Source: Asterias rubens
Lineage: Eukaryota; Echinodermata; Asteroidea; Forcipulatida; Asteriidae
Assembly (NCBI RefSeq): GCF_902459465.1
Contig: NC_047080.1
Span: 10,762,866-10,826,865, forward strand
Direction of reading: 5' to 3'
Length of the DNA stretch: 64,000 bases
Below are positions 22,940 through 33,732 of this stretch, one piece after another; the stretch's first letter is position 1; every line of letters begins with the position of its first letter. Below the pieces are notes generated by a model. That model was not told the DNA's origin. It searched no databases and saw only the letters and a list, made by a program, of their open reading frames with translations. A program made the position numbers and the translations under genes.

Positions 22940-23535
22940 GTTATATGAGAGTGCTTCAGCAGCAGTCCTGGTGCCGGATGACATTCTACCACATGAGGGT
23001 GCCGCAGGGCTAAAAGCTTGTCCCTCCAGCACTCATCCACAGGATGGTGCTGCATGACTCGTTGCTTGTCCATCCAGGAGGGTGCCACAAGGGTCTTTGT
23101 TAGGCCCTCCAGCTTTGTCCACAGAAGAGTGCCTCATGGCTCATTGCTTGGCTCTAGGGCACTTTTCTAAAGGATGGTGCTGCAGGGCTCACTAGTTGGC
23201 CCTTCAGCACTCATCCACAGGATGGTGCTGCATGACTCGTTGCTTGGCCATCCAGGAGGGTGCCACAAGGGTCTTTGTTAGGCCCTCCAGCTTTGTCCAC
23301 AGGAGAGTGCCTCATGGCTCATTGCTTGGCTCTAGGGCACTTTTCTAAAGGATGGTGCTGCAGGGCTCACTAGTTGGCCCTTCAGCACTTAAACACATGA
23401 GGGTGCCACATGGCTCGTTGCTTGGCCCTCCAGCACTCAAACACAGGAGGGTACCACAGGGCTCGTTGATTGGCCCTTCACCACTCTGCCACAGGAGGGT
23501 GCGGCAGGGCTCAATGCTCATCCCTCCAGCTGTAT
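22940..23535 (+). repeat. Minisatellite in the KLHL20 3' flank
   Basis: Imperfect units of about 36-48 bp repeat GGTGCCGCAGGGCT, then CTTGGCCCTCCAGCACTC, then ATCCACAGGA. A higher-order duplication of 178 bp (23028-23205 and 23206-23383) is nearly exact. It starts within 30 bp of the stop codon, so it probably lies in the 3' UTR. One frame stays open over part of it (23352-23690), which I attribute to the unit length rather than coding. Confidence 0.8.
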
Positions 23536-24078
23536 CATATTGTGAGGTCTCAAGTCCAGCTTTGTCTGATTGTTTTAATAGTCTACCAATTTGTGACTGT
23601 GGTTTTGTAGGTGTCGTCAACATTTTTGGTTTGTGCAGAATTAAACTAGGTGTATGTCAATGTCAAAACCAATGTCAACTCAAAATCTAAAATTGTGGGC
23701 TCTATGAAAGAACTGAAATTGTTCTTGATGCGTGCCTGCCTGCTGACATGAAAACCATGTGTACACAAGGCATAAAAATTGTTTTCATTTACATGTACAT
23801 TACGAACACAATATATTTTAGTTTGCGCTACTGATGAAGAGGATTGTAGATGATGGCTCCTTTGCCTCAACAAAGTGAAAGAACAGGAGAGTCCAAACTT
23901 TGTTTGACAAGATTCTGCAGTATGTTTACAACTCAATCGGTTTCACTAAGTATTTCCTCATTGTCTTAAGATTAGTTCATGTCAGGGGCTCACCCAGAGG
24001 AGCACATTGGGGTCGACCCGGAAAAGCTAAACGAACGCACGAGTTGGTTGTGAGTAGAAGGAAAACTGGAGGCCTGTA

Positions 24079-24205
24079 AACCTTATCGCAAATACTCGGT
24101 ACGCATGTGTTAGGCGTGGAATGAGGTGCATGCTGGTCTAGCTAGCGATCGCTAGTTAGGCCAGCATGCACCTCATTCAACACTTAATGGGTATTTGCGG
24201 AAAAG
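24079..24205. repeat. Palindromic hairpin element
   Basis: A 60-bp near-perfect palindrome (24119-24178) has arms GAATGAGGTGCATGCTGG and its inverse around a TAGCTAGCGATCGCTAG centre. Outer arms (cgcaaatac / gtatttgcgg) extend the fold to about 127 bp with mismatches. Confidence 0.8.
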
Positions 24206-24529
24206 GTCTATGGCCACCCATACCCAAAAGTAAGATGTTTTGCTACTACTCTGAGGTAGAAGTTTTCCACCATACAAAGGCTTTCAAAAATATTATTGCC
24301 AAACAAGGAATGTTTGGCCTTCAAAGATTTGAATATTATACACATTAAGTTTGTCAACATATGAAGTTTAGGCCTTTTTCAAAACAGAGAAAAAGATATT
24401 TCAGCTGTGTTGTATTCATCAGAGACAGTAGCTTTGTAAAACTTTAACCTTAAATGTAGAAAATTGACAGTATATAATTTAAAACATTGCTAAAAGATTG
24501 TCGTCAATGAAAGACTTTTGTAAATTGAG

Positions 24530-25225
24530 CTAAAATTTTGCTGAGCACCAGTCACAACAATGTAAACTTAATGTAATTTTGGCTGGTAACCTGTTTCTAC
24601 TAAGCAATTCGTTTCTGTGCTAAGCAAGAATTTGTGCTTTACGGGCTTTATGAAAGTGGGCTCTTTTTGTGTGTGGCACAATTCAGTGCTCAGTTTCGTA
24701 GAGCTCGTTAAGCCCCCAATTGCTAAGCAAAATATAATTGTGCTTAAAGACATGGACACTATTGGTAATTGTCAAAGACCAGTCTTCTAACTTGCTGTAT
24801 CGCAACATACATTAACCATTCTGTGAAAATTTGAGCTCAATTGGTCATTGAAGTTGCGAAATAACTATGAAAGAAAAATCACCCATGTCAGACGGTGTTG
24901 TGTGCTTTCAGATGCTTGATTTCGAGACCTCAAATTCTAAATCTGAGGTCTCAAAATCAAATTCATGGAAAATTACTTCTTTCTCGAAAACTATGTCACG
25001 TCAGAGAGAGCTGTTTCTCACAATGTTTTATACTATCAACCTCTCCCCATTACTTGTTACCAAGTGAGGTTTTATGATAATAATTATTTTGAGTTATTAC
25101 CAATAGTGTCCAATGCCTTTAACAGAATAAGGCTACCAGCCAAACCACTATGTTGTGTAAAGTGCAACTGGTACCCTGCTCATTTCTGCTAAGCAGAAGC
25201 AGCTCTATGAAGTTAAGCCTAGAAC
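24530..25225. mobile_element. Family C element interrupted by family B
   Basis: C-type sequence (gctaagcaa, ggctggtaacctg, gtagagctcgtt) runs to about 24743 and resumes at 25122 (ggctaccagccaaac, gcagctctatgaag). Between them, 24744-25121 is a family B copy in inverse orientation with ends TTAAAGACATGGACACTATT and AATAGTGTCCAATGCCTTTA. B therefore inserted into C. Confidence 0.65.
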
Positions 25226-26024
25226 AAGAGGCATGTGATTGGTTGTTGCTTTTTTGGCAGGGCTCACTGGATCTGTGTACTATTATATTAAACAAAATAA
25301 TATTGCAGATAATCAGAAATTTTAGATTGGCATCTGAATTTAAACTTATCTATGTCTGAATGGTAAAAAAAAATTGCTGTAATTTTCATCAGATATAAAG
25401 AAATCCTGCTCTTTGATTTACTTCTCTAGTGCCGAGAATACTTTTCACAAAAGCTCTTTTGTATTGTATAACTCCAGGGGTTATCAAAAGGTGGATATAC
25501 CATCATTTTCAACAAAGAACTTGTTTTAACCCTTAACCCTCAGTAAAAAACAAACTATATTCTTTATCCCCGGTGCAAAAATACCATCTATTTTCACTAT
25601 ACCTTCTGAAATAGTATGAAAGGCTCGCTAGATCCTTTTTGTTTTAAATTTAGAATTGGGTGCATTGCAACAATTAGGTGTGTTTGTTATCGTCTCTAGA
25701 GGGCTGTAACGAGCTGTTCTATTATGAAATAATCCTGAATGTTATTTGTTTATTTAATCATCTGCAATAGTTGGATTTTAAAAAAACTCTTTGCAAAATT
25801 ATTGCTTTCTTGTGAATAAACTCTTGACGCTTTCGTATCAAAAACATTTTATTTTGCACAGTGGTTCCGATTTTTTCTTTCACAGATTTGTTTGTTTATA
25901 AAGCATACATTGTGTTCTGATTTCCTGAAGTGCTAGCACTTGCATAAAAATAAGTCATACATGTTTTTTTCGTTTTTTTCCCGAAATATATTTCATGCAA
26001 TCATGGCTATAAATTTAAATCCTA
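25226..26024. other. AT-rich intergenic DNA
   Basis: I see no coding exon, clear repeat boundary or RNA gene in this stretch. Short SINE-tail-like words occur near 25553-25580. Confidence 0.4.
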
Positions 26025-26080
26025 GTATTTTCGAGTAATATGCCTGTGATTTGTTTTTCACAGAACTAAGGAAAGTACCG

Positions 26081-26122
<42 letters not shown>

Positions 26123-26650
26123 TATTCGGCCAAGATTTCAACAAACAGTACAAGATACAATATTGAAATATAAATAAAGAAATATAACAATATAAGAAAC
26201 AATGAATGTAAAGAACAATTGTAAACCAATGATTGAGTGAGACAGAGCACTGGCAATCAAGCAAGACAATTATAAAAACAGACAGGACAAGCCCATTCTA
26301 AGATGGCCAGGATTAATAAAAGTGAACCTAACCACTGTGACTCGAAAGCCTATCAATCCAATCTTAAAATAGGAATAGAATCTTTAACAAACATTTAAAA
26401 ACAGTAAAGATAAACTTTGGAAAATATAATGAATATTAAGAACAAAATAAATATGTATATGTTAAGAAAGACCTATTTATATGTAGCAAGATTATTTGGA
26501 AGTGCACAATTGAGTTAAAAAAAAAAAAAGCTGACCTAAAAACAATGAACAAATGAGGAAATAAAAATATAGAAATTAACACACATCGGTGTATATGGAT
26601 CAAACCAAAATGAATATTCTCTATCCCCTATACAAATTTAACATCTATTA
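26025..26650 (+). mobile_element. SINE split by a LINE 3' end
   Basis: The SINE body (TCGAGTAATATGCCTGTGAT, GGAAAGTACCGAGTA) stops at about 26085. It resumes at 26578 (aacacacatcggtgtatatg) as in intact copies. Between them is a minus-oriented insert that starts with an ATT run (26085-26123) and the inverse of a TTGGCCGAATAAATAAT tail. This is the 3' end of a retrotransposon. Confidence 0.65.
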
Positions 26651-27324
26651 ATATTGTTTTGGCTTTCAAAACTTTATTTAAATACTAGAAAATTTAGGCT
26701 GTTCACAATGTGTCTAGGAGAGTTGACTTCACTTCAGAAAGAAATATTTTACAGAAATATTTGTTCCAAGTATGAACTTCATATTATGTTTTCATCCAAT
26801 ATGAATTTAGATATATTATATACAATTTAGTTTCATTTCAAAAGGCTGTAGCACTTTTAGATATATCAACGAAAATCTAGAGCAGTTTGTTCATGTAGGA
26901 AGAATAATCATTGGAATACACAATATGAGAAACATTTCATGTTGAAACGTTTTGTCTAAGAGTTTCGGTTTTCAGTTATTTCTTTTGACCCACCCACCCA
27001 CAATTTCGAAAAAAGATCGATTTTGTTTTACATTGACTATTATGAATGGCTCCTTCACGTCCGACACGTTCAATCAGAAGTACAAAACAGTAATGGTCAA
27101 TTGTTTATAATGCAAACCTGCACACAGCTGATACATAAACACTACAGCTGCAATGTGGGCGCAATTTCATAAAGCCTATAAGTACAAAAACGTGCTAAAC
27201 ACAGAAAAGTATTGCTTACCAGAACTAGGTTACCAGCCAAATTTACATTAAGTTCACATTGTTATGACTGGTGCCCCACTCAACAGCTTTATGAAATTGG
27301 GCCCAGGTGTGATAATGGTGTATG
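26651..27324. other. Intergenic, with a family C copy
   Basis: AT-rich DNA. Positions 27147-27305 are a family C copy (GGGCGCAATTTCATAAAGCC and the inverse end AGCTTTATGAAATTGGGCCC). Nothing else was recognised. Confidence 0.5.
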
Positions 27325-27590
27325 CTATTCTGATCTCATTCTAAAGTCCGTAAGCCAGTTTATAGCTAGGTCCTTGGCCAGGTGAATGGCTTTGATGCCA
27401 CCATCAAGGTGAGAGAGTGGGCAGTCAGCTGTCATGTGGCGCATCATCTGGGGTACACCACAGTTACAAAGCAGAGATGCAAGGTAGCCCCACTTGTGTA
27501 GGCTGCTGCGGCATAGCCCTGCGTCAGTACGGAAGCGGTTCAAGAGTCACCAATGGCCGTGAGGGAGGTCCCTTGTCCACAACATGCCAC
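27325..27590 (-). pseudogene. LINE ORF2 C-terminal remnant
   Basis: The minus strand reads NRFRTDAGLCRSSLHKWG, then LLCNCGVPQMMRHMTADCPL, then a GG-x-AIHLAKDLAINWL stretch. This is the zinc-knuckle-like end typical of non-LTR retrotransposon reverse transcriptases. An in-frame stop lies just upstream of NRFRT, and the rest of the element is missing, so it is dead. It ends about 20 bp from the stop codon of the RING protein gene. Confidence 0.75.
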
Positions 27591-27609
27591 ACATGATACA
27601 GAGAGAATT

Positions 27610-28860
27610 CTATGGTTTAGGTGAACGCGGCAGTGAGCTTTGGAGAACCATTGCAAGCTTGTTTCTGGCTGCTAGCATTTCTGTATCAATTTCCTCCTCG
27701 GGGTTCCTTGCTGGTGGTTTGTCACTAAAAAGAGACCCACAAACAATTCCACCAGGTTGACGACTTTGTTGGGAACTTGGTGAAACTGCAAATTGAGGAC
27801 AAGACTTGCGAACAGGCCCATACAGGCCAATAGGCCTCCCCCAAGGATCTATAGCGGAAGTCACTGCTGATTTTTGTTGGGAACTTGGCGAAAGTACAAC
27901 AGAATGAGGGCGAGATCTGCGAACAGGCTTAAGCAGGGCGTTGGGCCTCCCCGATAAGCTAAAGTCAGAAGGAGCTGGGCCGTAAAGATCTTCAGTCGAA
28001 TTCACTGCTGATTTTTGTTGGGAACTTGGTGAAAGTACAACAGAATGAGGGCGAGGTCTGCGAACAGGCTTGGGCAGGATGGTCGGCTTCCCTGACAAGC
28101 TCAAGTCAGAGGGACTTGGTAATGACCTTGTCTTGTTCAGCCTTGCTTGAGCATTCTGTATCTCATCAAGCACTGCTCCACCAGCTTTGTCGAGAGCTGC
28201 TGTCTCTTGATCAGGATTGGAAACAAGTCCGCTGTCACCTGGGCTGAGATTAGTCTTCAGAAGCCTCCTGGCTACCAATATTTCCTCTAGTGGAGACTTC
28301 AATTTGGTCTGACTGTTGTTGTCGCTGGGGTTTGGTTTTGAAATGGCAGTTGAAGAACTGCAGCTCAGCTCAGAGTTTCGCTGTTGGAGTTCGAGAACCT
28401 TTCTCTGGAGTTCGGCTTTTTCCTTCTGCTCTCTCTCCATAGCAGTTGAGAGGTTAACGATCCGGTGTCCAGTTGTTGGTTGATGCTTTGACTTGACGCA
28501 CTGCCCACAAACCAACTCTCCACTGCATGTCTCGCAGGAGTATTCAAGAGCCTTTCCGGTATGTATAGAGCAGGTTGTTTTAGAGACATCACTGCCATCA
28601 TCCACGGATGCTTCACTTTCTTCGACCAAATCCAACAGAGCAAAATTTGTTGGCAGGGAAGCGACGCCATCACCAGATGCTGGGAGGGGGGTGCTTCTCC
28701 GACAGATAGGACATTGTACGGTTCCGCTTGGTACAAAAGACTGTTCTTGCTGGGTTCTAAACCAATCACTGATGCACTCCAAGCAGAAAGTATGTCCGCA
28801 AGTCAGGACTTTCGGCTGTTGGGTTTGGTGGAACTGCTCAGTACAAATTGTGCAGGACAT
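27610..28860 (-). CDS. Intronless RING/B-box (TRIM-like) protein
   Basis: One exon encodes 416 residues from the ATG at 28860; the frame runs open a few codons further up without another ATG. A C3HC4 RING occupies residues 3-53 (C3, C6, C21, H23, C26, C29, C50, C53). A B-box type 2 lies at 97-132 (C97, H100, C109, C112, C118, C121, H126, H132). A short coiled coil spans 141-165. The C-terminal half has no SPRY, NHL or filamin domain. Instead it has a duplicated block of about 48 residues (250-288 and 297-335, each with KPVRR and RPHSVVLSPSSQQKSAV) and a partial third copy to 364. RING proteins of this kind act as E3 ubiquitin ligases, so this activity is a fair inference. The lack of introns suits a retrocopy or a lineage-specific TRIM expansion. 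Confidence 0.85.
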   Translation of the reverse strand: MSCTICTEQFHQTQQPKVLTCGHTFCLECISDWFRTQQEQSFVPSGTVQCPICRRSTPLPASGDGVASLPTNFALLDLVEESEASVDDGSDVSKTTCSIHTGKALEYSCETCSGELVCGQCVKSKHQPTTGHRIVNLSTAMEREQKEKAELQRKVLELQQRNSELSCSSSTAISKPNPSDNNSQTKLKSPLEEILVARRLLKTNLSPGDSGLVSNPDQETAALDKAGGAVLDEIQNAQARLNKTRSLPSPSDLSLSGKPTILPKPVRRPRPHSVVLSPSSQQKSAVNSTEDLYGPAPSDFSLSGRPNALLKPVRRSRPHSVVLSPSSQQKSAVTSAIDPWGRPIGLYGPVRKSCPQFAVSPSSQQSRQPGGIVCGSLFSDKPPARNPEEEIDTEMLAARNKLAMVLQSSLPRSPKP

Positions 28861-29210
28861 CTTGGACACCTTACGAGGCACAACAGCTCATTCGATTTCA
28901 GTGAGAGTAAAAATCTTGTGGACGAGAAGCAATTACTAATAAAGTTGTTTGTCTCACTCCCTAGCACTTGAATGAAACTTTGGATGTCTATGCAATACAC
29001 ATAGCACGGAACGTTGAATGGTTGGATGCTGTGGTAATGTAATGGCACAGTCGAAGCACACATACAATTCAGCAAGCTTATACACATACAAGTTTGAGTT
29101 CTGGATGACTGCATATCTTGAAAGCCATGAAGTACAATTCCATTTTTTCCCACTGTTTTGACAATGGATTTGTGACTCTCAGAACAAGCAATTAAAGCTT
29201 CCCATGGACT
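28861..29210. promoter_or_regulatory. 5' flank of the RING/B-box gene
   Basis: 350 bp lie between the ATG and the tandem array. No TATA box or intron acceptor is obvious. The 5' UTR and promoter should be here if the gene is expressed as a single exon. Confidence 0.35.
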
Positions 29211-29339
29211 TTCCAGCTACACATAAATAGAATTCAATGTACTAGGCTCTTGATTGCTCAACATCGCGGGGGAATCCCAGTCTGGCACAGTGCCTGCTTA
29301 TGCTCAAGGGCTATTAATAACTCTGACATAATAGAATAG

Positions 29340-29481
29340 TATACACATAATGAATGTTTATGAGTGCAATGGTGCGAATATGTTCATGAGTTGAAAGATG
29401 GAATGTTCTATTCAACGAGGCGGAGCCGAGTTGAATGGAACATTCCAGCTTTCAACGAATTCCAGCTTTCAACGAATATAA
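29340..29481. mobile_element. Fold-back insert in array copy 1
   Basis: A 142-bp segment absent from copies 2 and 3 contains a strong imperfect hairpin. Arms GGAATGTTCTATTCAAC and GTTGAATGGAACATTCC surround GAGGCGGAGCCGA, and outer arms GTTGAAAG / CTTTCAAC pair as well. Flanking TAG/TA bases may be the target duplication. Confidence 0.65.
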
Positions 29482-29607
29482 TAGGGAATATTTTTCTTTT
29501 CCAACCTGAGATTTTTTTGTAAGTATTGTAAAATTGAGTCCAATAATACTCAACAAAATGCAAAAATATGTTGTTTTGTAGCCTCATGTGCACTATAATG
29601 AAATTCA

Positions 29608-29981
29608 TTAAAGTCATGGGACACTTTCGGTACAGAAAAAAAGAAAAAAGTTCACAGATTTACAAATAATTTACAGGGTTTACAGAAGGTAATGGTGAAA
29701 GACTTCTCTTGAAATATTATTCCATGAAATGCTTTACTTTTTGAGAAAACATTAAAACAATATCAATTCTCTATAGCGAGAATTAGGGATTTATTTTAAA
29801 CACACGTCATGACACGGCGAAACGTGCGGAAACCAGGGTGGGTTTTTCCGTTATTTTCTCCCGACTCCGATGACCGATTGAGCCTAAATTTTCACAGGTA
29901 TGTTATTTTATATAGAAGTTGTGATACACGAAGTTTTGGACTTGGACAATACTGTTTACCGAAAGTGTCCAATGGCTTTAA
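29608..29981 (+). mobile_element. Family A inverted-repeat element (array copy 1)
   Basis: The ends are TTAAAGTCATGGGACACTTT and, inverted, AAAGTGTCCAATGGCTTTAA, over 374 bp with no transposase frame. TTAA at the borders suits a piggyBac-like or similar MITE. Its inner part (tgagcctaaattttcacagg) matches family B, so A and B share ancestry. Solo copies lie at 39195-39559 and 50426-50760. Confidence 0.75.
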
Positions 29982-31634
29982 AAGGCAGTCTTGAACACGG
30001 TATTGAAAAGAATCAAAGTACATTTTAATTTTAATATTTGTATACAACATCATGTGAGAAATGACTCCCTCTTAAGTAACATATTTTTTGAGAAAGAGGT
30101 TAGTTCTCACTCTTTCCAGCTACACATAAATAGAATTCAATGTACTAGGCTCTTGATTGCTCAACATCGCGGGGGAATCCCAGTCTGGCACAGTGCCTGC
30201 TTATACTCAAGGGCTATTAATAACTCTGACATAATAGAATAGTAGGGAATATTTTTCTTTTCCAACCTGAGATTTTTTTGTAAGTATTGTAAAATTGAGT
30301 CCAATAAAACTCAACAAAATGCAAAAATATGTTGTTTTGTAGCCTCATGTGCACTATAATGAAATTCATTAAAGTCATGGGACACTTTCGGTACAGAAAA
30401 AAAGAAAAAAGTTCACAGATTTACAAATAATTTACAGGGTTTACAGAAGGTAATGGTGAAAGACTTCTCTTGAAATATTATTCCATGAAATGCTTTACTT
30501 TTTGAGAAAACATTAAAACAATTTCAATTCTCTATAGCGAGAATGAGGGATTTATTTTAAACACACGTCATGACACGGCGAAACGTGCGGAAACCAGGGT
30601 GGGTTTTTCCGTTATTTTCTCCCGACACCGATGACCGATTGAGCCTAAATTTTCACAGGTATGTTATTTTATATAGAAGTTGTGATACACGAAGTTTTGG
30701 ACTTGGACAATACTGTTTACCGAAAGTGTCCAATGGCTTTAAAAGGCAGTCTTAAACACGGTATTGAAAAGAATCAAAGTACATTTTAATTTTAATATTT
30801 GTATACAACATCATGTGAGAAATGACTCCCTCTTAAGTAACATATTTTTTGAGAAAGAGGTTAGTTCTCACTCTTTCCAGCTACACATAAATAGAATTCA
30901 ATGTACTAGGCTCTTGATTGCTCAACATCGCGGGGGAATCCCAGTCTGGCACAGTGCCTGCTTATACTCAAGGGCTATTAATAACTCTGACATAATAGAA
31001 TAGTAGGGAATATTTTTCTTTTCCAACCTGACATTTTTTTGGAAGTATTGTAAAATTGAGTCCAATAAAACTCAACAAAATGCAAAAATATGTTGTTTTG
31101 TAGCCTCATGTGCACTATAATGAAATTCATTAAAGTCATGGGACACTTTCGGTACAGAAAAAAAGAAAAAAGTTCACAGATTTACAAATAATTTACAGGG
31201 TTTACAGAAGGTAATGGTGAAAGACTTCTCTTGAAATATTATTCCATGAAATGCTTTACTTTTTGAGAAAACATTAAAACAATATCAATTCTCTATAGCG
31301 AGAATTAGGGATTTATTTTAAACACAAGTCATGACACGGTGAAACGTGCGGAAACCAGGGTGGGTTTTTCCGTTATTTTCTCCCGACACCGATGACCGAT
31401 TGAGCCTAAATTTTCACAGGTATGTTATTTTATATAGAAGTTGTGATACACGAAGTTTTGGACTTGGACAATACTGTTTACCGAAAGTGTCCAATGGCTT
31501 TAAAAGGCAGTCTTGAACACGGTATTGAAAAGAATCAAAGTACATTTTAATTTTAATATTTGTATACAACATCATGTGAGAAATGACTCCCTCTTAAGTA
31601 ACATATTTTTTGAGAAAGAGGTTAGTTCTCACTC

Positions 31635-33732
31635 AAATTTTTGAATTTTAGTAAAACTTCAGGCCTGAAGCCTTTCTTTGGTATCTTATAGTACAACAAT
31701 TTGTGCAACAAGGGTGTTTTTTCTTTGACCATTTTCTTGCACATTCGATGACCAATTGAGCCCAAATAATTTAAGCATATGTTGGGATACACTAGTGAGA
31801 ATACTGGTCTAACTCTTTGACAATTACCAAATGTGTTTAGTGCCTTTAGTTAAGGAAAAAAGGAAATCAAATTATCATTGGGAGGAAACACAACAGAATG
31901 AAGTAACAATTGATACGTCTTCGCCATTTTATTTATTTTAATTTTATTGAGCTTTGTTTGACTTTAAAATAAAAAATGAGATTGATAAGTCCAGCCTGAG
32001 GTTTTCTAAGGGGTTAACAAGGATAGTCATAACTAAGTCCTTTTCCCTTTATCTCATACCTTTGGTTCGAATCCCAATCTAAAAAGAAAATCTTCCCGCC
32101 AAATTGGAAACATTTTTCATGACTATTAGAACTGGTATGATTTGTAAAAAAAAAAGCAGACTAGTCCACAAATAACATCTGATAACTTGGCATATAATAA
32201 TACTGCTGAGTTGCTCCTGTTCATTTCTTTCTGAAATTTGGAAAACATATTTTTTTACTTTTATAAACTTATAAAATCTTAAGAAACTTAAAAGCTCTTT
32301 ATATGAAAATAAATGCATACAAATTTTGTCATAATATTCTAAGAAATAATTAACCAAAATAATTTAATACAAAAATGTTCACAAAAGATTTAACCACAGG
32401 CAAAGCTGTGTTTTGAGAAAGCTGCAACAAGGAGGGACCAGTTTTCCTAATATTCAAGTGGTTGTTGGATGCCAATTTTTCTGTTCGAATGTATCACAAC
32501 CAAATGATCAGTCTAGTCTTACTTTCCGTCGCAAGTTGTCGCAACTCTCTCAATAAAAGGCTCTATACACAGGGATTGAAAATCGCAAAACACCACTGAC
32601 CAGAGTCCAGAATTATAGCGTTGGACCAGTAACCAACACTACCAGGTTTTTGGGGGGATGGGGAACAAGCTGGGGAAAAGACATATTTTGACTCTTAGTT
32701 GTATGGAGTCATTCATTTTATGCGTTTGTATAAATTTCATGCAGTTTCATGTTTACACTTTTTTAAAAGTGAGGGTCTATACTATTGTAATCATGTGATG
32801 TAAATTGGAAGAAGCCAAAGTCTAAAGTGTATAGCACCAGTGCACATTGTAACTCTTGGTAGAAGAGCCATTTGAAACTGAAATATTTATAAGAGCTTTC
32901 ACCCGGAGCTTGTGCTCTCTCTGGAACGTGGGTCCTGTCCGGCCTGCCATGGAAAAGCTGTCTAGCTTAAATAAAATAAATAATAAGCTGCCATTTTGAG
33001 AGTGCCATTTCCATAGGATGCAAAGCGCTTGGATGTCTCTAACATAGAACAAATCAAAATCAAAGATGTCAGAAAACAAATAAAATCACTGTGAACGAAA
33101 CAAGTGAGTCTTCAACAGTTTCTTAAATGATTCAAGAGAGTTTGCATTTCTGCAGCTACATGTATCTGGTAGGAGTTCCACGGGGCTGAGTTCACATTCG
33201 AGAAGGCACCGTCTCCTGCTCCTACACTTATAGTGTTTGTTTGATCGATGCTCGAAGAGTAGAGAAAGTTGCGTGAGGTTGCAAGTTGGTTGATGCAGCA
33301 GAAATGTTAGATTGCAGACTTTCTAATGACATTGATGGGTTGCTTTCATCTATGTGGCTGTTCATCGAGATGGACCTCACAATGCCTACCTCCATAACCT
33401 GTGACAAAATTGGAAAGAACTTTGAGTTCAAATTCTCCAGAGCAGGATATATATGACTTGCCGAATAACATGCCATCACATTACTGAGCTATTCTAGCCT
33501 TTTTTGTGCTTGTTTAAAAAAAGTTGCCTTTATCATGCGACTGCCATCTTGATCATGTTCCCTGTATCCAATTACAGTAATGGATGCCTAAAGTCATTGT
33601 GCAAAAAGGAACCAGACTATCTGTTCTTTGAGCCTCGATTTTGTTGCATATTGAGCTAAATGGGAGAAAATCAAGATGGCCGCTTCATGATAACGGCCTA
33701 TTGGAACCCATGGCTGTAACTGCAATCCTTAC
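31635..33732. other. Repeat-derived and unassigned DNA below the EGF gene
   Basis: 31635-31850 is a family B 3' part (end caattaccaaatgtgtttag). Around 33110-33240 the sequence resembles a retrotransposon 3' end (ttccacggggctgagttcac, gagaaggcaccgtctcctgc). The next EGF exon should lie below 33733, but no phase-1 acceptor with EGF-like coding was found here. It may be within this stretch in a form I missed, or farther away. Confidence 0.4.

Larger units (their letters stand above)
29211..31634 (+). repeat. Three-copy tandem array, 761-bp unit, with embedded family A element
   Basis: Copies run 29211-30113, 30114-30874 and 30875-31634, each opening with TTCCAGCTACACATAAATAG. Copies 2 and 3 are almost identical at about 761 bp. 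Copy 1 is longer by about 142 bp because of a fold-back insert (29340-29481). Each unit contains one complete family A element: 29608-29981, 30369-30742 and 31130-31503. Short frames inside (for example MTRRNVRKPGWVFPLFSP) belong to the transposon and are not genes. The near-identity points to recent amplification. Confidence 0.9.

Noticed and set aside
23352-23690. Open frame with VPHGS and VPQGS words, recalling a reverse transcriptase motif
   Set aside because: It is produced by minisatellite periodicity. No other RT motif is present and the words repeat with the DNA unit.
29809-31003. Repeated short open frames in the tandem array (starting MTRRNVRKPG and nearby)
   Set aside because: They fall inside family A elements, recur in each unit, and also appear broken in solo copies. 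They show no protein features.
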